A DNA stretch of 64,000 nucleotides, taken from CBDCWA01 sp965223255 (lineage in GTDB: Bacteria; Pseudomonadota; Alphaproteobacteria; Rhizobiales; Hyphomicrobiaceae). The stretch covers positions 558,001-622,000 of the forward strand of contig CBDCWA010000002.1 of assembly GCA_965223255.1 (NCBI GenBank), in the 5' to 3' direction. The stretch's first letter is position 1, and every line of letters begins with the position of its first letter. The notes under the pieces were generated by a model that saw only the letters and a program-made list of their open reading frames with translations, was not told where the DNA came from and made no database searches. This document shows positions 32,653-43,050 of this stretch, piece after piece. The translations under genes were made by a program, and so were the position numbers.

Positions 32653-34953
32653 GTGATCGGTCAGTCGGTCAATCGTATTGAAGACCTGCGCCTCGTAACG
32701 GGGCACGGACGCTATACCGATGACCATAACGCTGAAGGCCAGCTGTATTGCGTCTTTGTGCGCTCGCCCCACGCGCATGCGAACGTGACTGGAATTGATG
32801 CCGAGCGCGCGCTTTACCACCCCGGCGTGTTGGGTGTCTTCACAGCGGCGGATCTGGCGGCCCATGGGGTGCAACACATGCCAAGCGGCATCGCCAGCCG
32901 GGCCGCCGATTATCCCAATCGCGATGGCACGATCATGGTTGACCTGCGCCATCCCGCCTTGGCAACGGACCGCGTCCGCTACGTTGGCCAACCGACCGCT
33001 GTGGTGATTGCTGAAACGTTGGAAGCCGCAATCGCTGCATCCGAAAAGGTTGCAGTTGACTTTGAAATTCTGCCGGCTGTCACGTCGCCGATAGCTGCAT
33101 TGGCAGAAGATGCGCCGGATCTTTGGCGGCAGGTTCCGGGCAATGTGATTTTCGATTATGTCTCAGGCGACGAGACCAGGGTGGCCGAAGCGCTCGCGCG
33201 GGCAGCGTTCTGTGTGACAGAGACATACATCAACAATAGGATTGCAGCGGCTTTCACAGAGCCCCGCGCTGCTCTGGCAACCTACGAGCCAGCAACCGGC
33301 GGCTACCATGTCAAGATCGGCTGCCAGAGTGTGCATGGCATCAAGCGCAACCTCGCCCAAGTTCTGGGCATTCCGCCCGAGGCGGTCCGCGTGACGTCGC
33401 CCGATACGGGAGGTGGGTTCGGGGCACGCTCGGTGCTCTATCCGGAATATGTTGTGGTGGCGTGGGCCGCGAAGATGCTTGCCCGTCCCATCAAATGGAC
33501 GGCAACGCGGGCAGAAGAATTTCAAGCGACGACGCAGGCGCGCGATGCAGTCTTGGCAGGCACATTGGCGCTCGACGAGGCTGGCCGCATCATTGCTCTC
33601 AAGGTCGAAGCGACGGCTGCGTTCGGCGCCCATCATGCCGGCAATGGCCCATTCTCAACATTGCGAAATCTGGAGCGCATGCTGCCGACGGTTTATGACA
33701 TTCCGGCTTTGCAGTTCCGCCTGCGCGGTGTCTTCACCAATACCACGCCGATCAGCTCGTATCGCGGCGTCGGTCGCGTGGAAGCGAATTACTTACTTGA
33801 AAGATTGATCGATACAGCGGCGAGAACCGCCGGTCTCGACCGCATGGACTTACGCCGCATGAATGTCATCCCCTCTCATGCGTTACCCAAGCAGACAGAA
33901 GCAGGTGCGCTCTATGATAGCGGTGACTATGCAGCGAATATGGACATCGCACAGCGGGCCGGCGGTTGGGATCAATTTCCCGAACGTAGGGTGCAATCAA
34001 CCGCGCGAGGCAAGCTACGCGGTATCGCTCTCTGCAATTATATCGAAGGCGCGGGCGGTGTCGGTGGCGAGTACGGTCGGATCGAAGTCAGCCGCGACGG
34101 CAACGTGAAGATTTCTGCCGGCTGTGTCGATCAGGGACAGGGACATGAAACCGTCTTACGTCAACTTGTTGCGCACGTCCTTGGCATTGACCACGATGTC
34201 ATCACCAAGATTGATTCAGATACGGGCCTGGTGAAAGACGGTGTTGGCACCAACGCTTCCCGGTCGATGGTGCGCGCTGGCAAGGCGTTGGCCGACGCCG
34301 CAGAAGCCCTCATCGCGCGTGGCCGAACAACAGCTGCACGGTTATTACAGCGAGAGCCTGATACGTTGCAATTCGAGGCCGGCGCCTATGTCGTCGCTGG
34401 TAGCGACCAAAGCGTGACACTCTTCGAAGTCGCCAGGGCCGAGGCGGACACCTTCGCAGCCGAAGTCCGTCATGGTGATGAAACCGTGACTTACCCGTGC
34501 GGCTGTCACCTTTGCGAGGTCGAAATCGATCCTGAAACCGGCGAGGTCTCGATCGAGAATTATATCGCCGTCGATGATGTCGGCCGCGCCGTCAATCCGA
34601 TGCTCGTCCACGGCCAGTCTCGGGGCGCCATTGCGCAAGGTATCGGCCAGGCACTGAGCGAACATATCCAATATGACGAGACGACCGGACAACTCGTCAC
34701 CGGATCATTTATGGACTACGCACCGCCACGAGCGAGTGACCTGCCTATGTTAGAGGTTATTTCAAATGATCGCCCCAGCCCCTTCACACCCTTCGGCATT
34801 AAGGGGGCTGGCGAAGGCGGCACCACGGGCGCGCCAGCAACTGTGATCAATGCCATTCTGGATGCCCTGTCACCAATTGGGGTCAGTCATATCGATATGC
34901 CTGCCACTTCGGAAAAGATCTGGCGGCTGATGCGCGCCGCAAATGCAAAATAG
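32653..34953 (+). CDS. Molybdenum hydroxylase large subunit (xanthine dehydrogenase family), without its partners
   Basis: This 766-residue protein is the molybdopterin-binding subunit of the xanthine/CO dehydrogenase and aldehyde oxidase family. Features are the N-terminal IGQSVNRIEDLRLVTGHGRYTDD, the Mo-pterin regions TGGGFGARSVLYPEY and SSYRGVGRVEANY, GCVDQGQGHETVLRQ, and the catalytic glutamate in GIKGAGEGGTTGAP. The usual 2Fe-2S and FAD subunit genes are absent on either side, so this enzyme must pair with proteins encoded elsewhere or work differently. It starts with GTG at 32653 after an AAGGAAA stretch. Substrate unknown. Confidence 0.9.
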   Translation: MIGQSVNRIEDLRLVTGHGRYTDDHNAEGQLYCVFVRSPHAHANVTGIDAERALYHPGVLGVFTAADLAAHGVQHMPSGIASRAADYPNRDGTIMVDLRHPALATDRVRYVGQPTAVVIAETLEAAIAASEKVAVDFEILPAVTSPIAALAEDAPDLWRQVPGNVIFDYVSGDETRVAEALARAAFCVTETYINNRIAAAFTEPRAALATYEPATGGYHVKIGCQSVHGIKRNLAQVLGIPPEAVRVTSPDTGGGFGARSVLYPEYVVVAWAAKMLARPIKWTATRAEEFQATTQARDAVLAGTLALDEAGRIIALKVEATAAFGAHHAGNGPFSTLRNLERMLPTVYDIPALQFRLRGVFTNTTPISSYRGVGRVEANYLLERLIDTAARTAGLDRMDLRRMNVIPSHALPKQTEAGALYDSGDYAANMDIAQRAGGWDQFPERRVQSTARGKLRGIALCNYIEGAGGVGGEYGRIEVSRDGNVKISAGCVDQGQGHETVLRQLVAHVLGIDHDVITKIDSDTGLVKDGVGTNASRSMVRAGKALADAAEALIARGRTTAARLLQREPDTLQFEAGAYVVAGSDQSVTLFEVARAEADTFAAEVRHGDETVTYPCGCHLCEVEIDPETGEVSIENYIAVDDVGRAVNPMLVHGQSRGAIAQGIGQALSEHIQYDETTGQLVTGSFMDYAPPRASDLPMLEVISNDRPSPFTPFGIKGAGEGGTTGAPATVINAILDALSPIGVSHIDMPATSEKIWRLMRAANAK

Positions 34954-35122
34954 CGCGGGTCGGTGATCAGCGCGAGAGCAAACCCGCGCCGTACCATGCA
35001 CGCCAGCCACCCACACAAACTTCGCTAGACCGCCGTTGGGCTAATTGATATTCAAGCGCGACACGACATAAAGGCTGCCGCCCCGTAACCGAAAGCCATC
35101 CGATGTCCCGAGACCAGCGCCC

Positions 35123-36358
35123 ATGACCGCCACTTCGTCAACCGACAATACATCAGCGCGCCGGGCAATCCTGTTCGTCTTGTTCACCGTCTGCATCGAT
35201 GCTATGGGCTTCGGCATAATCATTCCAGTGTTGCCGGATCTGGTGCGCGAGGTGTCCAACACCAATTACAGCGGCGCGGCACTTTGGGGTGGTTATCTCA
35301 GCTTCTCCTACGCCGTCATGCAATTTTCGTTCGGGCCCACGGTTGGCAACCTGTCGGACCGTTATGGTCGCCGTCCGGTCCTGCTGATCTCGCTTGCCGT
35401 TATGGCTATTGATTTTCTGATCATGGCGATAGCCCCATCGCTGATTATTCTGTTCATCGGCAGAATTATCGCCGGCATCGCGGCAGCCACCCATTCGACG
35501 GCCAATGCCTTTATTGCAGACATCAGCCCGAACGAAGACCGTGCCAAGAATTTTGGCTTGCTGGGCGCAGCCTTCGGCCTCGGATTCATATTGGGGCCGT
35601 TGATTGGCGGTCTGGTTGGCGAGTGGGGCACACGCGCACCCTTCTATGCAGCCGCAGTGCTTGCCTTCCTCAACTTTTGCTATGGCTATTTCGTGCTGCC
35701 GGAGACACTGACAAGTGACAAGCGGCGGCCGTTCGAATTTGCGCGGGCAAATCCGGTCGGCGGCGCCATGCAGATTTCAAAAATGCCGATGGTCGCCTGG
35801 TTCCTCTTTTGTGCGTTCCTGTTTGAGATCGGGCACTTCGTTTATCCGGCGGTTTGGGCCTATTACACCAAGGAGGCGCATGGCTGGTCGAGCGCCGAGG
35901 TTGGTCTGTCATTGGCGGTGGTCGGGATCGGCTTTGTGATTGTGCAGGGCTGGTTGATTCGGATAGTGCTGGCGCGATTTGGCGAAGTGAAGACTGCAGT
36001 CGGCGGGTTCTTTTTGAGCATCTTAGGTCTTGCAGGCCTGGCCTTCGCAACCAAGGGCTGGATGGTCTACGCGCTGATACCATTGACGGCTCTGGGCGCG
36101 GTGGTGACGCCTGCTCTTTCGGCATTGATGGCCAATAGGACGCCCGACGATTCCCAGGGCGAGCTGCAAGGGCTTCGCACCAGTGTCGCCGGCATCGTCA
36201 TGATCGTGTCACCGCTGTTGATGACCCAGCTGTTCGGATATTTCACTGGCATCAAGGCACCGTTTTATTTTCCAGGCGCACCCTTCTTTGCTGCCGCCTT
36301 GCTGATGGCCTTGGCCCTGATCCCCTTTGCGATCGGTCTTAGGCAGAACGAGCCATAA
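35123..36358 (+). CDS. MFS transporter, TetA-like drug exporter family
   Basis: This 411-residue inner-membrane protein has about 12 membrane segments. It carries MFS motif A after TM2 (GNLSDRYGRRPVLL) and the TetA/DHA1 start pattern MGFGIIIPVLPDL. Motif C-like GLGFILGPLIGG is in TM5. The family includes tetracycline and multidrug exporters; a real drug substrate cannot be inferred. It lies 169 bp after the molybdenum hydroxylase gene, possibly a separate unit. Confidence 0.9.
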   Translation: MTATSSTDNTSARRAILFVLFTVCIDAMGFGIIIPVLPDLVREVSNTNYSGAALWGGYLSFSYAVMQFSFGPTVGNLSDRYGRRPVLLISLAVMAIDFLIMAIAPSLIILFIGRIIAGIAAATHSTANAFIADISPNEDRAKNFGLLGAAFGLGFILGPLIGGLVGEWGTRAPFYAAAVLAFLNFCYGYFVLPETLTSDKRRPFEFARANPVGGAMQISKMPMVAWFLFCAFLFEIGHFVYPAVWAYYTKEAHGWSSAEVGLSLAVVGIGFVIVQGWLIRIVLARFGEVKTAVGGFFLSILGLAGLAFATKGWMVYALIPLTALGAVVTPALSALMANRTPDDSQGELQGLRTSVAGIVMIVSPLLMTQLFGYFTGIKAPFYFPGAPFFAAALLMALALIPFAIGLRQNEP

Positions 36359-36375
36359 CCACACCCCCGCCCTCC

Positions 36376-37434
36376 TCACGCCCCACTTAACCGCCGGGCG
36401 ACCACCAGCAACTTGCGATACACGTCGCGCACCCGGGCCATCGCATCAGGACTTGTGCTGGCGAAATGCATCAGCCCCGGCGCGGCATTGACTTCCAACA
36501 CAGTGCCGGGCGTATTGACATCGCTGATATCTGTCGACAGAAGATCAACGCCGGCGAAGCGCAAGCTCAGGGCTTTGGTGATCGCGATCGCCTGTTCGCG
36601 CACATTCTGCGTAATTTCACCCATCACATCTTCAGCTGTGCCGCCGGTGCTCAGGTTCGCACTGGCAAGCAACGGGATCGCATGACCTGCGCGCGGCACG
36701 CTGTCGAAACATAAACCTGACCGTTCAAGCTGGCGTGCGAGCCGCTTATCAGAGGCTGCAATCTTCCGCCCACCCTTTCTATCGGCTAGCTGGCCGAGCG
36801 TGCATGCCAGGAGCGATCGTATCGTGCTCTTGCCATCACCGACGACGGCGAGCGGTCTTCGCCGATAGGCCGCGACCACAGCATCTTCAAGAACCAGCAG
36901 TCGATAGTCGTCTCCCGCAACGGGCACCTGCAATAAAACCCGTTCGTGCGTGCGAAAGAGCACGAAAAGATCCCGGAACAGCTCCTCCAAATCTCGGACA
37001 CAGGAAACGCCATCGCCGGCCGAGCCTTCATTGGGCTTGAGATACAACGGAAAACCATGTGTCTTAGCGAAGGCGAAGGCAGGGTCTGCGAAGTTCAGCC
37101 GCGTTGCGAGCCGCTCATTGCGCAGTTCGATTTTGCTTTTGTAGCCGGGCGAAAACAACAGCACGCTTGGCGGAGTCGGATAGCCAAGCGCGCCAATGAT
37201 CTCAGCACTATAGGACTTGTCGGCTGCAATCGAAGCCGCGCCATGCGGGTTCACATCGAGCGAGGTGCCTTTGAAATAAAACCGCCGGCCCGCGTCTGGA
37301 AACTGAATGTAGCCAATCGCCTTGAATTTTGGTTCAAGATAAAGCTTGGCGCCAACCTCATCTGCAAGTTCGCTGAGGAGCGTTGCAAGCGGCAGGCCCT
37401 TTAGGGACAAGTGGGTGGCATCTTCAAACGGCAT
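36376..37434 (-). CDS. ATP-grasp ligase, cyanophycin-synthetase/GshAB-like
   Basis: This soluble protein has an ATP-grasp domain (about residues 90-345). The order is YLKPNEGSAGDGV (ATP loop), LLQVPVAGDDYRLLVLEDAVVAAYRRRP, then the metal-binding DLLSTDISD and EVNAAPGL. The last motif is typical of cyanophycin synthetase and the GshAB ligase domain. It lacks a Mur-ligase domain, so it is not cyanophycin synthetase itself. The start is uncertain: ATG 37434 is used (352 residues), but the frame stays open to a TTG at 37551, which would overlap the upstream gene by 43 bp. Substrates are presumably a carboxylate and an amine. Confidence 0.75.
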   Translation of the reverse strand: MPFEDATHLSLKGLPLATLLSELADEVGAKLYLEPKFKAIGYIQFPDAGRRFYFKGTSLDVNPHGAASIAADKSYSAEIIGALGYPTPPSVLLFSPGYKSKIELRNERLATRLNFADPAFAFAKTHGFPLYLKPNEGSAGDGVSCVRDLEELFRDLFVLFRTHERVLLQVPVAGDDYRLLVLEDAVVAAYRRRPLAVVGDGKSTIRSLLACTLGQLADRKGGRKIAASDKRLARQLERSGLCFDSVPRAGHAIPLLASANLSTGGTAEDVMGEITQNVREQAIAITKALSLRFAGVDLLSTDISDVNTPGTVLEVNAAPGLMHFASTSPDAMARVRDVYRKLLVVARRLSGA

Positions 37435-37508
37435 GAAACGCGACTGGTTGGGTTGGTGAAATTCGCCACCGGCAAAGCTAACCGACAAGCTTTGGCCAAT
37501 GCAAATAT

Positions 37509-38417
37509 CTACTTCCAGGTGTGGAGCAGACCTATTGGAGGACAGTCCCAATACGTGTTCGGTGCTCGTCCAAATTTGCGGGTCCTGGCATAGCGCTCGA
37601 TCCTAATCCTGCGACGCGTCTTGAGCTTATAGGCGAGTTCCTGGCGTCTGGCCCGAGAATTCGGAGGTGCCATTTGCAAAACGTCCATGCGGGTCAGCAA
37701 ATAATATTCTGTGGCCGGCGGAAGCCTGGCAAGGGGTTGGCCGTTCACCGGTGTCATCAAGAGTTTGATCGCTGGTAAAAAGTCATCGTGGACCGCGAGT
37801 GTGGCCAGGTTGCCGAAGGTCCGACATAACGTGGCCAAAACCCGTGCCTGCCGCGTCTCCGATGAGACGCCAGACATGATGCTCATCGTAAATTCGTCGA
37901 CCGGAAATGGTCGTTCAATTGCCAGGCCACCCTTTGCTATTTCCCTCAGCGCGCGGTTTAAGGAAAGGTTTGATAGACAAAACCAGTAATCGATTGTGGC
38001 TGGAATAACCGTCGAGGCGAAAATTCGGCCGACGTTTTGGCGCCCGTGAACGACTTGCAGATAAGGATGCTTCAGGATGAAGCCCACTGCCAACAGCGAC
38101 GAGACGGTTTGGCAATCGCCCAAACGCATTGCAGTCGCATATAGCTCTTGCTCTTGCGCCGGCAGTGCTGTGTGGTAGCTCTGGTTGAGAAAGGGTCTCC
38201 AGGGCCCGCGCTTGGGCTTCCAGCTGCTATGCCGGCGTGGCAGATTGCGCCGTGCATAGAGTTCTGCCAGCAGCCTCTTAGCGCGCGGGTCCATTTTTGC
38301 CGGTCCAGTGTCGCCTGCCAATGGCACCGGAATGCCCGCCACAAGTATTACAGCGAGACAAAGTACAATCCGCGCGACCTGCACGCCCCACCGTGTTCGA
38401 TGTTTCGATCGCGCCAT
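37509..38417 (-). CDS. Secreted protein of unknown family (intact paralog)
   Basis: This approximately 302-residue protein starts at ATG 38417, with a basic N-terminus and one hydrophobic segment (RIVLCLAVILVAGIPVPLAG) acting as signal peptide or anchor. The body is rich in Arg and Leu, with the block LGDCQTVSSLLAVGFILKHPYLQVVHGR and a C-terminal LPPATEYYLLTRMD. It has a frameshifted paralog 0.6 kb away on the same strand. Longer starts to 38585 exist. I do not recognise the family; the repeated helical pairs recall ankyrin/Sel1-like packing only vaguely. Confidence 0.6.
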   Translation of the reverse strand: MARSKHRTRWGVQVARIVLCLAVILVAGIPVPLAGDTGPAKMDPRAKRLLAELYARRNLPRRHSSWKPKRGPWRPFLNQSYHTALPAQEQELYATAMRLGDCQTVSSLLAVGFILKHPYLQVVHGRQNVGRIFASTVIPATIDYWFCLSNLSLNRALREIAKGGLAIERPFPVDEFTMSIMSGVSSETRQARVLATLCRTFGNLATLAVHDDFLPAIKLLMTPVNGQPLARLPPATEYYLLTRMDVLQMAPPNSRARRQELAYKLKTRRRIRIERYARTRKFGRAPNTYWDCPPIGLLHTWK

Positions 38418-38659
38418 TTGCGAGTTCACGATGCACGTTTGGCGCTTCGTATGGCTATACATTGTGACCACCCCGGATGTTATCCAGCTGCCTGTAAAAT
38501 ATATCAAAACATCTTTATGCAGATCAATGATCCTATGTCGATGATTGACCAGCGTCCGATAGATGTCGGCTGTCGGGTGGCACACCTTCTGAGATTTATC
38601 CCCGTAGTTGCCAACCGTTTTACGATTCGCGTGATCGAACGAGATTGGAGCAAAAAATC

Positions 38660-38953
38660 ATGTCGCGTTTACCCCACGATCACTGCGAGATCTTGCGTGA
38701 GCAAATTGCCGATAAAACCGCGCGCAGAGGTTTCCTGCTCGACCGAATGAGACCGATGAAAGACCGGCTCGAACTCATGTACGATTTGCTCACGGCCTTT
38801 TCGAGACCAATTGGTGCCGAAGAGTATATAGCTCTGACGAAAGAAAAGATCCATTTGATCGAAAAACTCCGCAGACCACAGCATGAGCTGGACGGTGTGG
38901 AGCGCCAACTTCGGGAGTTACAGAACGATTTCGACCTATCTCTATGTCATTAA
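38660..38953 (+). CDS. Small helical protein of unknown function
   Basis: This 97-residue protein starts at ATG 38660 with GGAG 10 bases before. It is highly charged and predicted to be mostly helix, with heptad-like leucines in the second half (HLIEKLRRPQHELDGVERQL), possibly a coiled coil. It sits between the two secreted-protein paralogs, on the opposite strand from both. No family is recognised. Confidence 0.5.
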   Translation: MSRLPHDHCEILREQIADKTARRGFLLDRMRPMKDRLELMYDLLTAFSRPIGAEEYIALTKEKIHLIEKLRRPQHELDGVERQLRELQNDFDLSLCH

Positions 38954-38987
38954 CCCATCAAGATGCCTTAGGCGACTTTGCCAGGCC

Positions 38988-39966
38988 TTATTGCCAAGAG
39001 ACTGGTAAGATCCTGCCGGGGCAGTCCCAACCGGGCCGGAATGGTATCTGGCCTAGGCGGGTGCGCGCATAATCGGCGATTTCACGCTGTTGCTTGGGGC
39101 GTAGCTCGCGGGCGAGTTTGTTGCGTCGTGCCGTGCCTACCGGAACTGAAAGCTTCAAAGCTTGAGCGCGCACCAGCAGATAATAATCGAGACGCGGCGG
39201 CAGCCTCGCCAGGCGTCGTCCTTTGCCTTGGGCCACCAGAAGCTTAATCGCAGGGCGATGATCATGAAATGCTGCGAGCGCCGCGATATGCGAGAGGGCG
39301 TTGCAGAGGGTCGCTTGGGTTAGTGCTGCCCGCGTTTCTGATGGGCGCACGGAAACGTCGGGTTTTGCAAAACGATCTGCGGCATAGGGCTTTGCGATCG
39401 TCAGTTTGCTCCTTCGAATTTCTCGTTTCCGCCCGGTTGATCAGGCGGTGGTAGGTGCAAAACAAGTAGTCGTGGTGTGTCGGCAGGACAGTCTTCACGA
39501 ACCACCTGCCGAGAAAATAGCGCCCATGGGCGGCTTGCAGATAAGGGTGTTTTTGAACAAACCCTGCCACCAACAATGACGTGACCGTTTGGCAATCGCC
39601 GAGAGTCGTGGCCTTGGCAAAGTGCTTTTGTGCCGTTGCGGAAAGGCCTGCATGGAAGGGTTCATTGAGATAAGGGGCCCATGGCCCGTGCTCGGGCAGC
39701 CACGACTGATGATCGAAAGGTAATTTTCGGCGTGCAAAAAGCTCTTGCAGCAGTTTCTTGGAGCGCGGATCGATCTTGTCATGACCTGCCCCAAATGCTG
39801 CCGGCATAGCTTGGTCCAAGAGGTGATAGGCGCAGACGCTCATTACCGCACCAAGCGCGATGCCAGCCAGCGACGGCAGCGCACGTATTCGACGAAACGT
39901 CTGCACACCGGCCCAGTGCGCCCGATTGCCAATCCGTCTCCACATCCTCGCCCCTGGATCGATCAA
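38988..39966 (-). pseudogene. Frameshifted paralog of the secreted protein at 37509-38417
   Basis: The 5' part (39966 to about 39430) and the 3' part (about 39425 to 38988) align end to end with the intact paralog but lie in different frames. Shared blocks include LGDCQTVTSLLVAGFVQKHPYLQAAHGR, SETRAALTQATLC and LPPRLDYYLLVRAQ. The break is at about 39426-39429, where four bases (GAAA on the minus strand) stand where one codon is expected, between NRA and REI. One base is thus extra. It is a pseudogene or a sequencing error; the rest of both frames is well conserved. Confidence 0.75.
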
Positions 39967-40060
39967 TTATTGCCCTCGAATTAGCAAACAATCCTTATAC
40001 GCCGTATTTGGCAGAAGTGTGGGGCGAGCGCGTTTTTCTGGAGGAGTTGCGATCGCGCAC

Positions 40061-41443
40061 CTAACGACGAAAGCGTGCCAGACCGCTGAGGTCAGAGGCA
40101 TCGAAGAGTGCGCGCACGAAGTCGGCAAAATCTTCTGCCGTTGCCTTGTCCCAGCCGCCATATGCGGTATTGGCGTGGAATTTTGCCAGGATTTCAGCGT
40201 CGTCCAAGGGTTCTCTGACACCGCCGCGCATGTGTGGTTGAGTGGCGGACTTCTGAGTGCCATCGTTCAAGGTGACTGTCAGGTCGCCGGTGTAATTGCG
40301 CGGATACTCATTGTTGGGATCGATCTCGTAGCGCACCTTGCCAGCCAGTGCCAGTACGTCCGGCCGGGCAATGGCCGCCTCGGTGTATTCTCTTAGTCCC
40401 GCCGCGCCGTCACACAGGCCGATAGCGATCCCGTAGGGGCAACTGAATTTCGCTGAATAGGGTGTCGTTGGCCGGGCCTTTTCTGCCGCCGGCTGCCATA
40501 GGCGGTGGACCGTACCCTCGCCGACTTTGGCAACAACATCCTTGACGTCGTCCGCCACAACGCCCGCCCGGCGCAGTTTGATCGCACAATCGATGTAGGG
40601 TTGAATCATCGTACCACAGGCATAGGGCTTGAAGGCGAGCCGACTGGCATTCCAATCCTCGCCAAGATCCGCGGTGATCCGCGAAAAATCCTTGTCAATA
40701 TCGGCAACCGCAAAGGCAACGAAAAAGCCATGCACGCCATCGAAAACGGTGCGCGGTCCTGAAAAGCCATTGGCCGCAAGGCGCGCTGCCTTGATGCCGG
40801 CCTGTGCCGCCCAGCCGGGATGCAGGCGCTTATTCCATGTGCCCTCTGCCAGGTATTCGATGATGCCGGAGGCCATACTGCCGGCGATTCCCAATGCATT
40901 GACCATCTGCGCTTTGCTAAGCCCGAGGGCTGCCGATACACCAGCTGCCGAACCCATCGCACCGCACACCGCGGTTGGATGGAAGGCGGCGCGGTGGATT
41001 GCCGTCGGGGCGACGATACCAAGCCGACAGGCAAGTTCCGCTCCAACAGCCATGCCTTTCAGGACATCCCGGCCGGTAAGCTGATCCGCCTCCGCTACCG
41101 TCAGGATGGCCGACACGATCGTAGACCCCACATGCACGGGCGTGCCTTCGAACGTATCGTCGAAATCTTCCCCGTGGATTGCCGTACCGCTTATCAACGC
41201 CGCATCTGCGCGCGTAAAACCGCCGGCATGACCGACAGCCGTACAGGGGCCTTCGCCTTCTGCAGCGGCGAGCACGGCGGCAACATAATCAGTCGCCCGC
41301 GCCGCGACCATAAGCCCGCCGGCATCCAGTATCGTGCGCGCGAGGGCCGCCCGCACGTTCGCCGGGATAGTGGTCGCATCAAGTTCGCTCGCCCATTCGG
41401 CGAACGATTCAGAGGCAGCGGGAGACGGCAATTCCTGAGCCAT
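40061..41443 (-). CDS. MmgE/PrpD family protein
   Basis: This 460-residue protein belongs to the family of 2-methylcitrate dehydratase (PrpD), cis-aconitate decarboxylase and related enzymes. Characteristic blocks are ILDAGGLMVAARA, GTAIHGEDFDDTFEGTPVHVGSTIVSAIL (the His/Asp active-site region), FHPTAVCGAMGSAAG, and FKPYACGTMIQPYIDCAI. No methylcitrate-cycle genes are adjacent, so the substrate is not set. It precedes the frameshifted rhodanese on the same strand direction, with 40 bp between their ends. Confidence 0.88.
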   Translation of the reverse strand: MAQELPSPAASESFAEWASELDATTIPANVRAALARTILDAGGLMVAARATDYVAAVLAAAEGEGPCTAVGHAGGFTRADAALISGTAIHGEDFDDTFEGTPVHVGSTIVSAILTVAEADQLTGRDVLKGMAVGAELACRLGIVAPTAIHRAAFHPTAVCGAMGSAAGVSAALGLSKAQMVNALGIAGSMASGIIEYLAEGTWNKRLHPGWAAQAGIKAARLAANGFSGPRTVFDGVHGFFVAFAVADIDKDFSRITADLGEDWNASRLAFKPYACGTMIQPYIDCAIKLRRAGVVADDVKDVVAKVGEGTVHRLWQPAAEKARPTTPYSAKFSCPYGIAIGLCDGAAGLREYTEAAIARPDVLALAGKVRYEIDPNNEYPRNYTGDLTVTLNDGTQKSATQPHMRGGVREPLDDAEILAKFHANTAYGGWDKATAEDFADFVRALFDASDLSGLARFRR

Positions 41444-41483
41444 AGTTCGATATCATCCTATGTCGTAGGCCACCCCAAGGGGC

Positions 41484-43050
41484 CTATATTTTGAACTCTG
41501 AGCGTTCAAGGTCATCGGCCTGATCAATCAAGCCTTGTTCCCAGGCCAAGTATTGCCGCGAGGCTTCTAAATTACCGTCGTGACGATCGTGAACAAAATA
41601 GAGGTAATCAATCGCCTCTGCCGGCGTTGGCTGCCGGTTGTCTTCGATGACGTCAAGGCCGGCGCGCTGCCAAGCCCCAACACCACCCTGTATCAGGTAG
41701 ACATTCTCGACACCGGCCTCGCGCAAATCCTTTTGAGCCATGGCTGCGATTGCCTGGTTGTCGGCAAACAACACGGCACGCCGTACCCCGGTCAATCGAT
41801 CGCGTGTCAGTTTCGGACGTATGGACCAGATCGCGCCGGCCGCATGCTTCTGGCGAAAAGCAGTTGATGAGCGTAAATCCAGCAAACAGCTCGCCCTCGC
41901 CCTTAAGTGCGGCGACCGCATCTTGCGGCGCAATACAGTCGACGTCGCAACTCAATTGCACAGTTGCCGTGCTCTTTAGGTCGTAAGTGGCAGGCGATAG
42001 ACGATGGACGTACGGCTCATACCCCATACGTTTTAGCCAATAAGCCGCGAGCGCGGCGCGCAGGCCCGCATCATCAATCAGCACGACGCGCGAGCGCCTG
42101 GTCCCGATCCATTGATCCGTCGATTGGATAAGTTGGCCGCTCAGAGCATGGCGGGCAACGGCGATTGGATCGGCCGACGCTTCGGCCTCAGAACGGACAT
42201 CCAAGACGTGGGTTGTCCGGGTCTGGTCTTCGAGAAACGCCGCAAGGCCGGCCGCATCAATGGCAGGAATATCATCATCCGCCATAACGCGTTCTGCCCG
42301 CTTCTGGCTTGCTGAAAATGTCATGCTATCCAAGTCAGGAAAAGGCTGAGCTGTGTTCCCGCGCTCAAGGTCAAACCCAGCCAAGGTCCAGCCTTGCGTG
42401 CCGTTCTCCAACGCAAATACCGGATTGTTGAAACCGGCAACCATCAGGCTTGCAGCCCCGATCAGGCCGCGCGTCCGCCCGGCACAAGTGAGCAGGATCG
42501 TCGCTGTCTCATCCGGTACGGCGGCCGCCAAGCGATGGGCAAGTTCGCCATTCGGCAGACAGCGCGCACCGGGCACGCGCATCTTTTCATGCTCGGCTGG
42601 CGGGCGGGTATCGAAGAAATGAAAGGACTTACCTGCGGCCTTCCAGTTTGCAAGCTCATTGGCCGACAACCGTTGCGGTTGAAAGTGATGCTCAGCAAGC
42701 TCGCCCAATAGTTTGCTCGGAACATTGACGCCCTTGAACAGGCTAAAGCCCGCCGCCTCCCAGGCCGCGACACCACCATCGAGGATTGAGATTGACGCAT
42801 AGCCCAGTCCCTCCAGGCGTTGCGCCGCACGCTCAGCGACACCATCTCCGTCATCGACCAGAATGACCTCGGTGGAAATTCGCGGCACCAGACGGGGAAA
42901 CTCCAATTCCAGCCGGCTATAGGCGCATGGCGCAGCAAACAACAGATGGCCTTCGCCGAATTGCCCGGCCTCGCGCACATCGATGACTGCAAATTCTTGC
43001 GCGCGATGGAGCCTGTCCTTCGCCGCCTCAGCCGTTATCAAGCTTACCAT
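41484..43050 (-). pseudogene. Multi-domain rhodanese-like sulfurtransferase, frameshifted
   Basis: The reading covers four rhodanese modules (about 520 residues in all) beginning at ATG 43050. They are VIDVREAGQFGEGHL; FFDTRPPAEHEKM with the active-site loop LLTCAGRTRG (Cys present); HVLDVRSEAEASAD; and LDLRSSTAFRQKHAAGAIW. The frame breaks at about 41883: one extra G on the minus strand interrupts GEL-F before LDLRSS. The final module (to 41484) continues cleanly in the next frame. Only the second domain keeps an evident catalytic Cys. The shift could be a real inactivation of the last module or a sequencing error. Confidence 0.8.
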
